A stretch of 64,000 nt of DNA. It comes from Torreya grandis. Taxonomy: Eukaryota; Streptophyta; Pinopsida; Cupressales; Taxaceae. The stretch is taken from positions 303,501 through 367,500 of the forward strand of contig JARHVA010007806.1 in assembly GCA_037957365.1 (NCBI GenBank). Reading direction: 5' to 3'. The translations under genes were made by a program, and so were the position numbers. A model generated the notes under the pieces. It saw nothing but the letters and a program-made list of their open reading frames with translations. It was not told where the DNA came from and did not search any database. This document shows positions 1 through 11,047 of this stretch, piece by piece (the first letter of the stretch is position 1; each line of letters begins with the position of its first letter).

Positions 1-1200
1 TCTCATACTTTATAAGTGTGTGGCTAACGTAGTAGACAACATGCTCTTTATTTTGATCATCATGGTGAGTGACCATTAACTTGAAGGAATGGTCAGTGGT
101 GGAGATATAAAGGTATAAGTATTGGTCCTCTTTAGGAAGGGTAAGAATAAGTGGAGAATTGAGTAACTCTTTGAGTAAATCAAAGGTTTGTTGATAGTCC
201 TTAGTCCACTTAAAATATGTATCTTTCTTGAGAAGATGGTGAAAAGGTTGACATCTATCTAATAACTGAGAGATGAAGTGAAAAATGGATTGTAGCTTCT
301 CCTGTAAGTTGTGAAGTTGCTTAAGGTGGGTTAGAGGTGGAATGTCCAAGATTTCACTAACTTTGGCAAGGTTTACTTTGATTCAATGAAGAGAGGTGAT
401 AAAACCAATAATCTTCCAGATAAGACCCCAAAAACACATTTCTTGGGATTGAGTCAACCATGGAAATGGATTAGGTGTTTAAAGATACTTTTAAGAACAT
501 CTAGATGATCCTTGTGATAGTTTGATTTCCAAGGAGATCATCTACATATTCCTCTATGATTTTATGGATGAGATCATGGAAGATGTAGGTTATCACACAT
601 TGGTAGGTTGCTCCAACACTCTTCAGACCAAATGGCATGACCCTATAACAAAAGGTTCCCCAAGGGCTAATTAAATAAGTCTTATGTTGATCTTTGAGGG
701 TAATCAAGATTTGATTATATCTTGAGAACCTATCCATGAGAGACAACATCTCATGGCTAGTTGTAAGATCAACAAGTTAGTCAATGCTAGGTAAAGCAAA
801 GTCATCCTTCAAACAAGCAATGTTTAGGTCACGAAAGTCAATATAAAGGTGAGATCACCCTATGGGTTTTGTCATGGGAATGATGTTGGAAACCCATTGG
901 GGATAGTCAGTGGGTTGAATAAAATTGATAGATAAGAGGCATTGAAGATCTTCTTTGATTAGAAGGGCGATATGAGCGTACATATTGTGAATATTTTGCC
1001 TAATAAGATTAAATTTGAGATGGATGACAATGTTGTGGAGAGTAATGGAAGGATCAATTCTAGGCATATCCTAATAGGACCAAAAAATTCTATGTTGTGG
1101 TCACAAAATAAGGAAGGGTAATCCTATTACACTAAAGAATTTAAGGATTGACCAATCTTTACTATGTAAGGGTTATCATTAGTATATAAGTTAACATCGA
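1..1200 (-). pseudogene. pol: Element A reverse transcriptase and RNase H region of pol, decayed
   Basis: This is the RNA-dependent DNA polymerase part of a Ty3/gypsy polyprotein. An open stretch at 855-1067 shows the start of the RT, with the motif FIQPTDYPQWVSNIIPMTK. The stretch at 501-749 holds the palm, with MPFGLKSVGATYQ and the catalytic box YVDD at 537-548, which is intact. Below 480, minus-strand frames read through the RT thumb and into the RNase H-like domain (HLKQLHNLQEKLQ, then ILTLPKEDQYLYLYIS), and the window ends there. Several frameshifts and stops separate these blocks, so no full protein can be made. The region aligns with 37150-38280 of element D. The family assignment is firm, and the exact ends of the domain are approximate. 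Confidence 0.85.
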
Positions 1201-2100
1201 TAGTGGATTCATTTAACATGGTTTGGTTCTTAGGATGAAGGAATTTATGGATAGAATAATCTTCTACACCAAGATTAGTGAGAATTGAATCATTATCCTA
1301 ATGTTATATGGTGTTAATGGTAGGAGAATCATTTTCTACCATTTTAGGATAAATCAGAGGAAAGATATTAGTTTGGCCATCCTTTTGATAGGTCAACGGG
1401 CCCAAACTAATGGTATTGACTAAAAAATGTTAGGAGGAATGATTTCAAAATTCTTAGACTTTGAAAGAGGTAGGATTAGTGAGGATAAGATGTCTTCCTC
1501 AATACTGGTGATTTGTTTGGCTGAATCGGTGGGTTATTCTAGTGGGATGAACCCAAGGCCAAATAACTAACAAGGTTTTTGGGTTTGATCAAGGGTAACT
1601 CATGGGATCCATGTTCATAATGGCTGAGGCTAAATCTATTTTAAGCATACCTATGAATGTATAGTTTGTCAAATTCTAATTTATCTAAATAGGATAAATT
1701 ATTGGTGAAATGTTAGATAGAAGAGGTGGTGGTGGAAGTGAGAAGTAACTAATCAATTCCCCCACATATGAAATTAGTTTGGTGTGTTATGGAGCCTATA
1801 AGGGATGATAGTTATGATATTAGGGTCATAATTAGGAACATGTTAAAGTTTCCCATACACTTGAGGATTATGAAAGGCATCTAAGGACATAAGGTTATAC
1901 TCTCCCAATGATAGACATTAGAAAATAGGTTCCAAGGGGTCCTCTATGGGGATATAAAAAAAAGAGATAAATGAGCTATTTTAATCTTCATCGATGGTAT
2001 GGTGGAGTTGTTATTGGTTTGTGGTAATCTAGTGTTGTTATTGGTTGGTGTTGAGGTGAATGAGAGAGGAAGAATAACATCATTGGGTTGGTATGTCATG
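1200..2100 (-). pseudogene. Element A protease-RT linker with G-patch-like remnant, decayed
   Basis: Minus-strand frames in this stretch are broken but line up block by block with 36590-37150 of element D. Shared pieces include one like SIEEDILSSL (D has TIEEDISSSP) and a block ending at the RT N-terminus. In Tat-lineage elements this interval links protease to RT and often holds a glycine-rich G-patch-like motif. The glycine pattern is clearer in D than here. No catalytic residues are expected. The call rests on collinearity more than on a domain match. Confidence 0.5.
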
Positions 2101-2475
2101 TTCCAAGATGTAAAAGGATTAGGGTCAGATTATATGGTGATGACCTGACCCTTGTGTTCAAAATTTACACATCAATGTAAGGTAGAAGGGACATAACTCA
2201 TGGATTATATCCAAGGGTATCCAAGTAAGATATTGTATTAAAACTTGTCCCTTATAATGTAGAAGAGATTTAGAAGTGTGTAAGGTCCTAAGAGAATGTG
2301 GAAGATGACTGCTTCTAAGGTTGTGGCCATAGTATCATTAAAGGAATACATGACTGTTGAGGTTTTCAACATGATATTCTTTTATAGTTGGATTTGGTCA
2401 TAAGTATGAGAGGAGATAATGTTAATACTAGCTCCTCCATCAATAATCACCCTTTTGATATGGGTTTGGTTGATG
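2100..2475 (-). pseudogene. Element A retroviral-type aspartic protease, decayed
   Basis: This is the domain that would cut the Gag-Pol polyprotein. The minus strand reads IIDGGASINIIS, with the catalytic aspartate codon at 2439-2441. It is followed by NDTMATTLEAVIFHILLGP, then NILLGYPW and VPSTLH.CVKFEHKGQVI. This order is typical of Tat-lineage protease, where the active site is D-G-G rather than D-S/T-G. One or two in-frame stops remain. It is the best preserved protease active site in the window; compare 35847 in D and 53413 in E. Confidence 0.75.
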
Positions 2476-4560
2476 TAGGCAGTGATGAATAGGGGTGGAT
2501 CTAGATCTTAAAGATGAATAAAAGGTATTTTTGAATCCTTAAATGTGACAAGGGTGGAAAGACAAAGAGATTTGATAAAGGCTATAAGAGGTTAAGGGTA
2601 TTTGGGTTGGACCTCTATATATTTTAAGGCCTCTATCAATACTCGACAGTGATGGGGTGAGTTGTTGATTAGTTCATATAGGCTCATCTTCATCAAGGTC
2701 TAGTCAAGATATTTTAGAACTACTCATTGGATAGATTTAGAAGGGTTGGAGGGAGAGGCATCCAAAATGGATATTTTAGGTTTTAGTGATGGTGAAGGTG
2801 AAGGTGTTTACATTTAGTTCAAAGGTTGAGGGGTAGAAGGATATGTCCATGGAATGGACACTTTGGCCTTCCCATTATCCTTTTATTAGGCCTAAGATTG
2901 GGTAACCATATGGATACTGTAAATGAGGGGAGGTGTTTGGATAGAGGGTTGCTTTGGTTCCTCCTCACTCTTAGAAAAGAGTGTGGGAGTAAGTATGTGT
3001 TGGGTAGGTTGGTTTAGTGGTTGGGTTGATAATGAGATTAATAGAAGTTTGTTTGACAATAGATGATCCTCATGCCATAAGTGATAGAAAAGTGCTTACA
3101 TAGATTTATAGTTATCTATGTCATGTCCAGGTGTCCTATGGTATGATAAAACTAAGCTATCATGAACCAAGATGGTCCAGGTTTCAAATGGTCAAAAGGT
3201 CTGATAGGTGGTAGGGTTAAAGAAGAGGTTTGCAACAACCTTTGTAAAATGGTCAAATAAGATTTGAGCAAAGCTATTGAGGGTGATTATTTTTTGGTAG
3301 GTGGGTTTGATTGGGTTTGTTTGGTGTTGCATAGTTTTGAGGTGGAGGTTTTAAAGGTGAAATATTTGGAGGTAGATGATTGAGATGATGAAGGTTTGGA
3401 GATAGGTGGGAAGGCTGAGGTAGAAATTTTTGTTAAAAAGGATGGGGAGTTTGATGTTTTAGAAGAGGTAGGTAAAGCTAGAATGAAAGGAGGAAGTTTA
3501 GTTTTGGTATTTTTGGCAGGGTTCACCTTCTTGTTAAAAGGATGACCTCCTAGGATAGAAGAAGGATGAGGTCCCAAGATAGAAGGTAAGAGATAATGGG
3601 GTGGTATGTTTCTTTTCATATGTGGGAATTTGGTTTTCTCCACCTTCTCGATTTGTCTGGTTAAGGTTATATTTAGTGGACTAGATGAGGTTGATTCTAA
3701 CTTAAAATATGGGTGGGTAAGGCTAGGAGTAGGAAGCACCCCTAAGTTCTTGATAAGTTTGATTAGAGAGGTGTAAGGTGATTTGATAATTTTGGATGGA
3801 GATGGTTTGGATGGTTTTTCCATGGTTTTGGAGGGAGAAGTGTTTGATGAAGGGATTAAGGTAATGATAGGTTTAATGGTGGATGTAAGTGAGTTTGAAG
3901 GTATATTCTTGTTATGATAGGGGATCCTAAGATGGTGAAAAAAGGTTGCTCAATCTAAATCAGGTTGAGAAGAGAATTCTAGCCTTTGGACTAGTCTAGA
4001 AAAGGGTTTATATATGGTTTTGGTTCCTAGGGCATCAAATTAAAAGATTAGGCCCATAGGTTGAGGTGAGGAAGTCATTTATTCACTCTTGTCCTTGATA
4101 AAATGTCCCAATATTTGGGAAGATGTTTCTTCCATGTGAGGATTAGGTAAATTGAGCTCTCCTTGTGGAATGGTTTCCAAAGAGAGAGTGAGTAATTCCA
4201 TGAAGGGGGAGGAAGGTGTGATGGCAATGGTTATCTCCTTTATTATTTATATTAAAGGATAGGTAGGTAGGTTAGTTGTCTTAACAAGTGAAAGAGAGGG
4301 GATGGTTTTTTCCTTTGTTTGGGTTTTCAAAAGAATAGAGGGTGATTCCATCACTTCAATAAGTGGATTAGTGGAAGAGAAAGTTGAGGTAATGGTTTCC
4401 TCCATGATAATTTCACCAATAATAACATTGACTATATGGACCTCATGAGCATGAGATGATTTAAATTTATTATCATCATGGTTGGTAAAGGGGGCAGGGT
4501 TTGGAAAAGGTTGTCAAAAGATGTCAAGTGATTAATTTGGGGGTGCATTTGGATTGTATT
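2475..4560 (-). pseudogene. Element A gag-protease linker (Ser/Pro/Lys-rich)
   Basis: The longest open frame of element A lies here, 178 codons at 3287-3823 on the minus strand, beginning MEKPSKPSPSKIIKSPYTS. It is rich in serine, proline, lysine and threonine and has no catalytic motif. It contains PSILGPHPSS, matching PSILGLHPST in the corresponding part of element D (about 34730), so it is a true family segment and not a chance frame. It lies between gag and protease and probably formed a disordered linker. Its function is not known to me. The rest of the interval is fragmented. Confidence 0.55.
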
Positions 4561-6476
4561 TTTTAAGTTCTCCTTTATCAATCAAGTTTTGGACAATGGT
4601 CTAGAAGGTGTTATACCTACTATCATCATGTCTAATGGCATGGTAGAAAGGATACTAATCATTCTCATTGTACCAATTAGGCACATGGCAAGAAGCATCA
4701 TATTATAGAGGAGGCATGATAGAAAGAAGTTTTAGGATGATGGCTTTGAGAAACTTATCCAAAAATAAATCATATGAATCCCCTAACAAAGTGTATTATT
4801 TTGAGGGAGCCCAATTTTTATTTTGGGTTTGTTGATTGGAGGTGTTAGAGGAGTTGGTTTGTTTGGGTTGGTTGAGAACCAAATGTGGGGCTATTTTCAG
4901 GACAACCATGTTTATAGCTACCTTTGGTTTTGTGTTAGGGTAGTTGGATTGGTTGGTGGTTTTGGATGAGGAAGGGTCATTGGATTTGAATCTAGAATTC
5001 TTGTTTCTTAGCTTCAACTTCCAGTCATCAATTATTTTTATTTCTAGTTTGCATGCCATGGTGAAATCCTCATCAAAAGTTTTGAAGGTTTGAACTATAG
5101 AGTAGGGGTAATGTGTTTGGCACAAGCCCAAGAGAAAATTTCAATCAAGTTGGGTTGGGGCAAAGAGAAATAGAACTAGTTGATAAGACCTTTCCATCAT
5201 GCTAGGAAATTGGTAATTGACTCATCATCAAATTGAATAATAGAGTAGAGGTTGTTAATGGAGACCTTATTAGATATATTGATGGAGAAGTGATCTAAAA
5301 AGGTTTGGTCAAGTTGAGAAAAATAAAAAATGGAGTTCTTGGTGAGAGAACTATACCAATCCAAGGTTAGTCTAAATAAAGACATGGGGAAGGTATGAAG
5401 GAGAAGGACATCATCATATCCAATAAAATAACAAGAATGGAAAAATGATCTTAAGTGTTGTTGGAGGTCCTCCTTGCTTTGTAACTTAGATACTTTAGGT
5501 AGTTTTCATTAAGGAGGGTAAGGTTAGAGAGGAATGGATGGGTGAATACGTCGATACAAATTTGGTCATAACAAAGGAGGTTGTGAGTCCCAAGGATAGA
5601 TGACTCTAGGTTGGTCATTTTATCCATCAAAATTTTGACCAAATCTATTAGGGGTTGGGGAACTCCATAATTGTATGGTAAGTGATGTTGAGGTTGGGTG
5701 GATGCAATATACGAATAACTGGTATAAGTTTGAGAGGATGCCACATGTTTTTATGTGGTTATTTAGGGTTGGAATGATCTCATATAAGGGTTAATGGGAA
5801 AAAAATATTGGGTAGAAGGTGAAACTATGTATCTTTGTAGATTGGGAATATAGTGTGCATAGGATGTCATAGGTATTTGTTAAGGGATTGATATGTGCTG
5901 ATTTTGAGGTATGATTGAAGTCATAAGTTGGGAAATTGATATGGATTAGGTTGGAGGTATATATTGGTGTGAGTGGTAACTTTAGTGATAATAGGTAGAA
6001 GGGTATAAGGTATAAAAGGCACCACATTTTAAAGTGGGGTGGGGATTGGTGGGTTGGTAGTGATAAGGGGATTAATAGAAGATATCCTCAAAGTGGGTAG
6101 ACTATGGGTAACAATAGATGAGGTTTACCCTATATTGGAGGTGTTGGTTGGTGTATGGGATGTTTTATTGAGTATGGGTGGGGGTAGTTCCAATCATAAT
6201 ATGGGTTGGTATCCCATATGGTGGATCCATAGGAGGAACCTAAGCAGTAGGTGTGCGGTGAGATAAGGTGTTGAGGTAATGCTGAAGGGCCATGGGGTTA
6301 TTATTGAAGAAGGTAGTGAAATCTACATCACCTTAAATAACTATTTGAGGCATCGTAAGAAGGGGATAATGATGGGGAGAACCCTCAATATCTAAAGTGT
6401 ACTCTATAGAGGAAGAAAAAGAGGAAGGTGGCTATTGGTTGGTTTGATTCCTCAATTATTGTCTAGTAAATACCAT
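4560..6476 (-). pseudogene. gag: Element A Gag polyprotein, decayed
   Basis: This is the structural capsid/nucleocapsid part of a Tat-lineage element. I place the start at the ATG at 6476-6474, reading MVFTRQ, because element D has MVLTHQ at the same position (32256). The first part is a tyrosine-, proline- and threonine-rich region. The capsid-like core lies at about 5744-5190 (pieces such as DKMTNLESSI and MSLFRLTLDWYSSLTKNSI). The C-terminal block at 5131-4796 has FDEDFTMACKLEIKIIDDWK. Below it a His/Cys-containing stretch (YHAIRHDDSRYN, then IVQNLIDKGEL) resembles the degenerate knuckle region of Tat Gag. There are many stops and several frameshifts. Confidence 0.75.
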
Positions 6477-7154
6477 GTGAGGAATAGAAAGGAAATAATG
6501 AAAATATCACAACTTAAACACAAATAAATCAAAATGGAAAGATATCAAGGCCATCAAAACATACACTAGAATGTGTTTAAAAAACTTGGGATTCTTTTTA
6601 TATCACTTTTGGCTTATGCATTAGAAAGTGTGAAGAAGAAATTTGGTTTATAGATCAGGTACAAGAATGGAAGTCTAAGGCTGGTCTAAGGTGTTAAAAG
6701 CTCTCAAAAATCTATATTGAAAGTTAGTATGTTGCTTGATATTGGGGCTTACACCCTTAATTAATACACTATAATGATAAGGGTGTTAGGTCCTTAGCTA
6801 AGATATACTAAATTTTAGAGTTTAGACTCAACCAAGGATCTGAATTTTGGTTTCTCTTCTTGGTAATGACCTTCAAGTATGAAAGCTAAAGGGTAAGGTT
6901 TAAAACTAGGTTATGAAATCCTAGTCGGGCCTTATGTAAATTGTTTTGATGTGTTGATTTATTATGTGGTTTTGTAAAGTGTGTCAGAACAAGAGTGAAA
7001 CTATGATTGATTACATTGCTTTTAAGTTATCTAGATGAATTAAAAACATGCAAGCAATCAATGTATACAAGGTTTATTTTATACCCAAAAGAAAACTTCA
7101 ATTTCACTATGTGAGCATAGAATAAAGGCAGAAAAGGGCACCTAGATGCTACTA

Positions 7155-7176
7155 GGTCCCATCGGATGTGATAGAA
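7155..7176 (-). other. Element A primer-binding site, degenerate
   Basis: Immediately inside the 5' LTR the minus strand reads TTCTATCACATCCGATGGGA. This aligns with TTTTGGCATGCCCAATGGGA at the same place in element D. Position and the 3' half (GATGGGA/AATGGGA) agree, while the 5' half is mutated. The priming tRNA is not assigned. Confidence 0.45.
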
Positions 7177-7700
7177 TGTTTCTCTCAATTTTTGTTCATT
7201 TCTTAATTAAAGAAGAAGTAAGAAACTAGTAATAAGGGTGTGGTAGAATAACCTATTTGTTTATACATGCATGATATAATTGAGTGTGAAGAGATCCTTT
7301 TTATCTTAGGAAGAATGACCTATACATAATAAATCACTAAAAAATAGGGTTGTTTGAAATATAGTAAGGTGGAATACCTAAAATGAGCTAGATCCAAGAA
7401 GGGAGAGCTTGCTAGGAGACTGTCAATCCACTCTTTAATAATAGTTATGCTAAAAGATATAAAAAGGAAGTACTTACATCAAATAATAGAAATAACTAAA
7501 ATGAAATACAAGAAGAAATACATGTTATATAATTAAAAATAAACTAAATATAGCAATAACGAGTCAATACTAGTGCTAAATTAGGTCAAGTCGGGTTGAA
7601 GAAATTAGGTAGGGTTCTATGAATAGGTAAGGATATAGAAAGTTAGATTTAGTTGGGTATAAAGGGTTGGAAATAACTTGATATTATTTCTTGCTATAGT

Positions 7701-7829
7701 GACCATCATTATTTTGGGTGACCATCGATGATTAGGTTAACCATCAATGGTTTATGTGACCATCAGCAGTTGGGTAACCATTGGTGGTTGAGGGTGACCA
7801 TCGATGGTTAGGGTGACCATCGACGGTTC
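7701..7829. repeat. Tandem palindromic 19-20 bp minisatellite, ACCATCGATGGT core
   Basis: Seven degenerate copies of a unit close to GTGACCATCGATGGTTAGG run head to tail. The core ACCATCGATGGT is its own reverse complement. Further scattered copies lie at about 8369-8423, 9279-9345 and 9870-9960, all within the LTR of element A. Confidence 0.85.
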
Positions 7830-8196
7830 CTATGAATGCTGAAGATGTTTAAAAATTGAGTTATAAAATGAGTTAGTGAATGGTCTAAGATTTTTTTAAG
7901 GGTACTAGTGTTAGAAATTAAGATGTATAAAGGTCTGATTAGGATAGGGAAGTCATAAACTAAAATAATAAAACTAGAAATATAAAGTGTACCTATTTTG
8001 TTGCTTAAAGGCTAATGGCTGATCTTGGGGAAATTTTTGTAGAGTAACGATACTTTTCCTCAAGAGAAATTTTAACAAAGGTTTATATATCTATTATTGT
8101 TTTAAATTTTTGGATGGAATACCTACTAGTATATGGCATGATCACCTATGTGTAAAAATTCTTGATTATGGATCCTCTTTCACCTCTTATTCCCTC

Positions 8197-8204
8197 CTTT
8201 TATA
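8197..8204 (-). promoter_or_regulatory. Putative TATA box of the element A LTR
   Basis: The minus strand reads CCTATAAAAGG, about 1 kb before the LTR end. It occupies a place comparable to TATAAATA in the element D LTR. This is a motif call only; no start-site evidence is available. Confidence 0.5.
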
Positions 8205-10129
8205 GGCAAAGAGAGATGGAGGTAAAATGTTTCATAGGAGGTTAGGCTACTAATTTTAATGCATCATGATTTGTTGGTACTAGCTAAGATGAACATATTA
8301 AATAATCCCATGTTAGCTTGTACATAGTTGGTTAGGTGTTTTTTTAGGTAGTGGGGAAAGCACCTGACCATCAATAGTCAGGGTGGTCATTGATGATCAA
8401 GTTGACCATCAATGGTCGAGTGTCAAAAGTTAAGTGGGGTAAAATAAGGTAAGTTAGTGAGTTGGTTATCTAATTAGCTAACCTAACTCAAGTTCATGGT
8501 CAATGGTTGGGTAATGGTCTGATCTAGGGGTTTTCCACATTTGGAACTATAGTGTGCATAATTTTGATGTATATATTTTTCCCCTTTTTATTATGTAGTT
8601 TGTGTTAGCAAGCAATAAAATTAAAAAAAAATTATGGGTCAAAACTTGGTTGCCCTAAGTATGTGATGAGGTGTTCCCCCTAAAAAATGGAGTCGATGAG
8701 GTAAAACCCAAATCAAGTCAGGGTTTGATAAGTGATTATGGTGCATCATGAGATTGGTGATAATGGTGGTTGGGCATTTGAAGTGTAAACACGCACACAA
8801 AATGTGAGTAAATTATGATAGCCAAGATCATGCATAAACTAAGTTTACATAGTTGGTAAAAATAAGGTTTATTCTAGAAAGACAAGTGACAAGTGGATCG
8901 AGTGACTCATTTAAGCATGGTAACTGGGAACACTCATAAATGTAAGTTTCCTAGACAAGTTTAATGTTCTCATAGGTATCCAAGGTAAGAAATGATCTCG
9001 TTAAAAATACAAATGCTCTAGAGTGCATGATGTAGTGTAAATTCAAATGTTTAACACGGTAGGTTGGTTATTATATTCAAAAGGACCAAAGTAATCTCAA
9101 CATAAAATATGTGATAATTTGGGCCAAAATGGCCAACAACAAGGTGGACATGGTTGTGTGGTTTATTGGAGAGCGTAATCTCCAATGGTTGGTTCTAGTT
9201 TTAGTAGAGAATTATAATCTCCAAAAAAGGTGACACGAAGGTGTTGGTACCTAAAAAATGAAAAAGTGGGTTTATTGACCATTGATTATTAGGGGTCTAA
9301 AACTCAACCATCGATGGTCACCCTGATTATCGATGGTTAGGGGAAACCCTAAAACCATGAAAAAATAAAAAAGTAAAAATGATAAGTAATTTTCACTTTA
9401 ACTCTTTTAAATTTTAGGACTCCTGATGATTTTGAATTTTTGGCATATCGTGTAAGGGTGTTGATGAGGTGAGGTCAATTACTAACTAGGTGATTGGTTG
9501 ATGATGTTGAGGTGGACCAAAGGATACAGGGTGGATGAGAACATAGCCATGTAGAAGGATCTAGGATTCCTCCTAAATGATGGTTGAGGAATGAGGTGTG
9601 GGCTACACTAAATTATTAGATTAGTTGTTTGTGTTTATTTTGGTTGAATTTAGTTAATTTATTTTTGATTGGGGAGGGTTTCTAGATTTGTTGCCCTAGG
9701 TTTTAGGTTTTGGTTTTTATTATGAAATTTGATAGAAAAAAATGAAATGGGGAGGGTAGGTTAGGATGAAAGAGGCCAAATTAGGTATTAGATAGATCTG
9801 TGGAGGGTTTAGAATTAATTTAAGATGTTTTTTTAGTTATTTATGGTTAGGTATGTTCCATCAGTGGTCACACATAGTGACTATCGATAGTCAATGACTG
9901 AGGGAAAATGGGTCATGTTAACCATTTTTAGTCATAGTGATTGTTGATGGTTGAGCAACTAGTCAAATGTTTTTAATAAAATAGCTAGGGTAGCTATGAA
10001 AATTATTAAGATAAGTATGATTGGTCAAGTGATTTTGATAAAAAATGTGTTAAGGTAAGATGGTTAGGGGTAATATGTGCTTGATAAAAAGCTAAGGCTA
10101 GTGTTGTTAGCATTTAGAATGTAGGTGAT

Positions 10130-10900
10130 TACAAGGATATACAAAGATAATAGGTACTAAGGGATGATGAAAAGGATGTGTAAGATAAGATGGAGGTGAT
10201 GGGGGATGAGACTGATGACAAATGAGTGTGATTAGACTAGGATGGGATGAAAATAAGATGGAGGATGAGCTAAGGATAATGACAAAGATATAAGAGGATA
10301 ATATGTATAAGAGGATGATGTCAATGATGAAATAAAATTAAAATAATATGATATGTGAATGATTAAGAGTATGGTGGAATAAAAGGTGGATAATATAAGG
10401 TCAAGTTTGGATAAATCAAGTTGAGGTGGTCTTAGGATAAGGTGTGACTAGGATATATGAAAAGGATGGGTGAGATATGACTAAACTTAAGATAGGAGAT
10501 GAGATAATGAAAATGATGTACAAGGAAAGGATGACAAGGATATACAAGATGAAAATTAGACTAGGATGGGATGAAGACAAGATGGAAGATGAGTTAAACA
10601 CAATGACAAAGATATATGAGTTTAATATGTACAAGGGGATGATTTCAATGATGAAATAAAAATAAAACAAAATGATATGGGAGTCATTAGGACTGTGGTG
10701 GATAATACAAGGTCAAGTTTGGATAAATCAAAGTAAGGTGGTTTTAGGATAAGCTGTGACTAGGATATGTGACAATTATGGGTGATATATGACTAGACTT
10801 AAGATAGGAGAAAAGATGATGAAAAGGTTGTATAAGGAAAGGATTACAATGATATAAAAGATCATATGTATAATAGGATGATAAGATGTACATGATGAGT
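10130..10900. repeat. Purine-rich tandem repeat, period about 312-324 bp, about 2.4 copies
   Basis: GACTAGGATGGGATGAA occurs at 10235 and 10559, GGTCAAGTTTGGATAAATCA at 10399 and 10711, and a block around AACTTAAGATAGGAGA at about 10484 and 10796. The array is rich in GATGA/AAGATG on the plus strand and creates long chance open frames on both strands. It may lie inside the element A LTR. Confidence 0.8.
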
Positions 10901-11047
10901 TGTGCAAATAAATAGATATGTATGTATGGGTTTCAGATAATGCTAACTTAACTCATAAACAACATGGGTCTGACACAACACACACCCAAGAAAGAAAACC
11001 AAAACCTATGATTAATAAACTCAAATGTGTGTATCTCAATGTCTGCT

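Larger units (their letters stand above)
1..11047 (-). mobile_element. Element A: Ty3/gypsy Tat-lineage LTR retrotransposon, cut by the window edge
   Basis: On the minus strand, reading from high to low coordinates, come an LTR, a primer-binding site, gag, protease, a linker, reverse transcriptase and RNase H. The left window edge cuts the element inside RNase H, so its integrase and 3' LTR are not seen. It is collinear along its whole coding length with element D (29298-49315), so the two are one family in opposite orientation. The 5' LTR boundary at 7177 is supported by alignment to the D LTR end. The outer boundary at 11047 is weak, because it rests on a resemblance of about 35 bp to the D LTR start. 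No target-site duplication can be tested because the other end is missing. Confidence 0.75.
7177..11047 (-). repeat. Element A 5' LTR (outer end uncertain)
   Basis: On the minus strand the LTR ends ...GAGAGAAACA at 7177. The last 280 bp align with the end of the element D LTR, sharing GGATTGACAGTCTCCT, GGATCTAGCTCA and ACTAGTTTCTTA. A TATA-like box lies at 8197-8204. The outer end is placed at 11047, where the minus strand reads GCAGACATTGAGATACACAC, comparable with GTAGACACTAG...ACACAC at the start of the D LTR. This gives 3.9 kb against 2.1-2.3 kb in D. The excess is mostly tandem repeats. An alternative outer end near 9470 is possible. Confidence 0.45.

Noticed and set aside
10416..10670. 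Opposing open frames of 84 and 60 codons
   Set aside because: They fall in the 320-bp purine-rich tandem repeat, and both strands are open because of composition.
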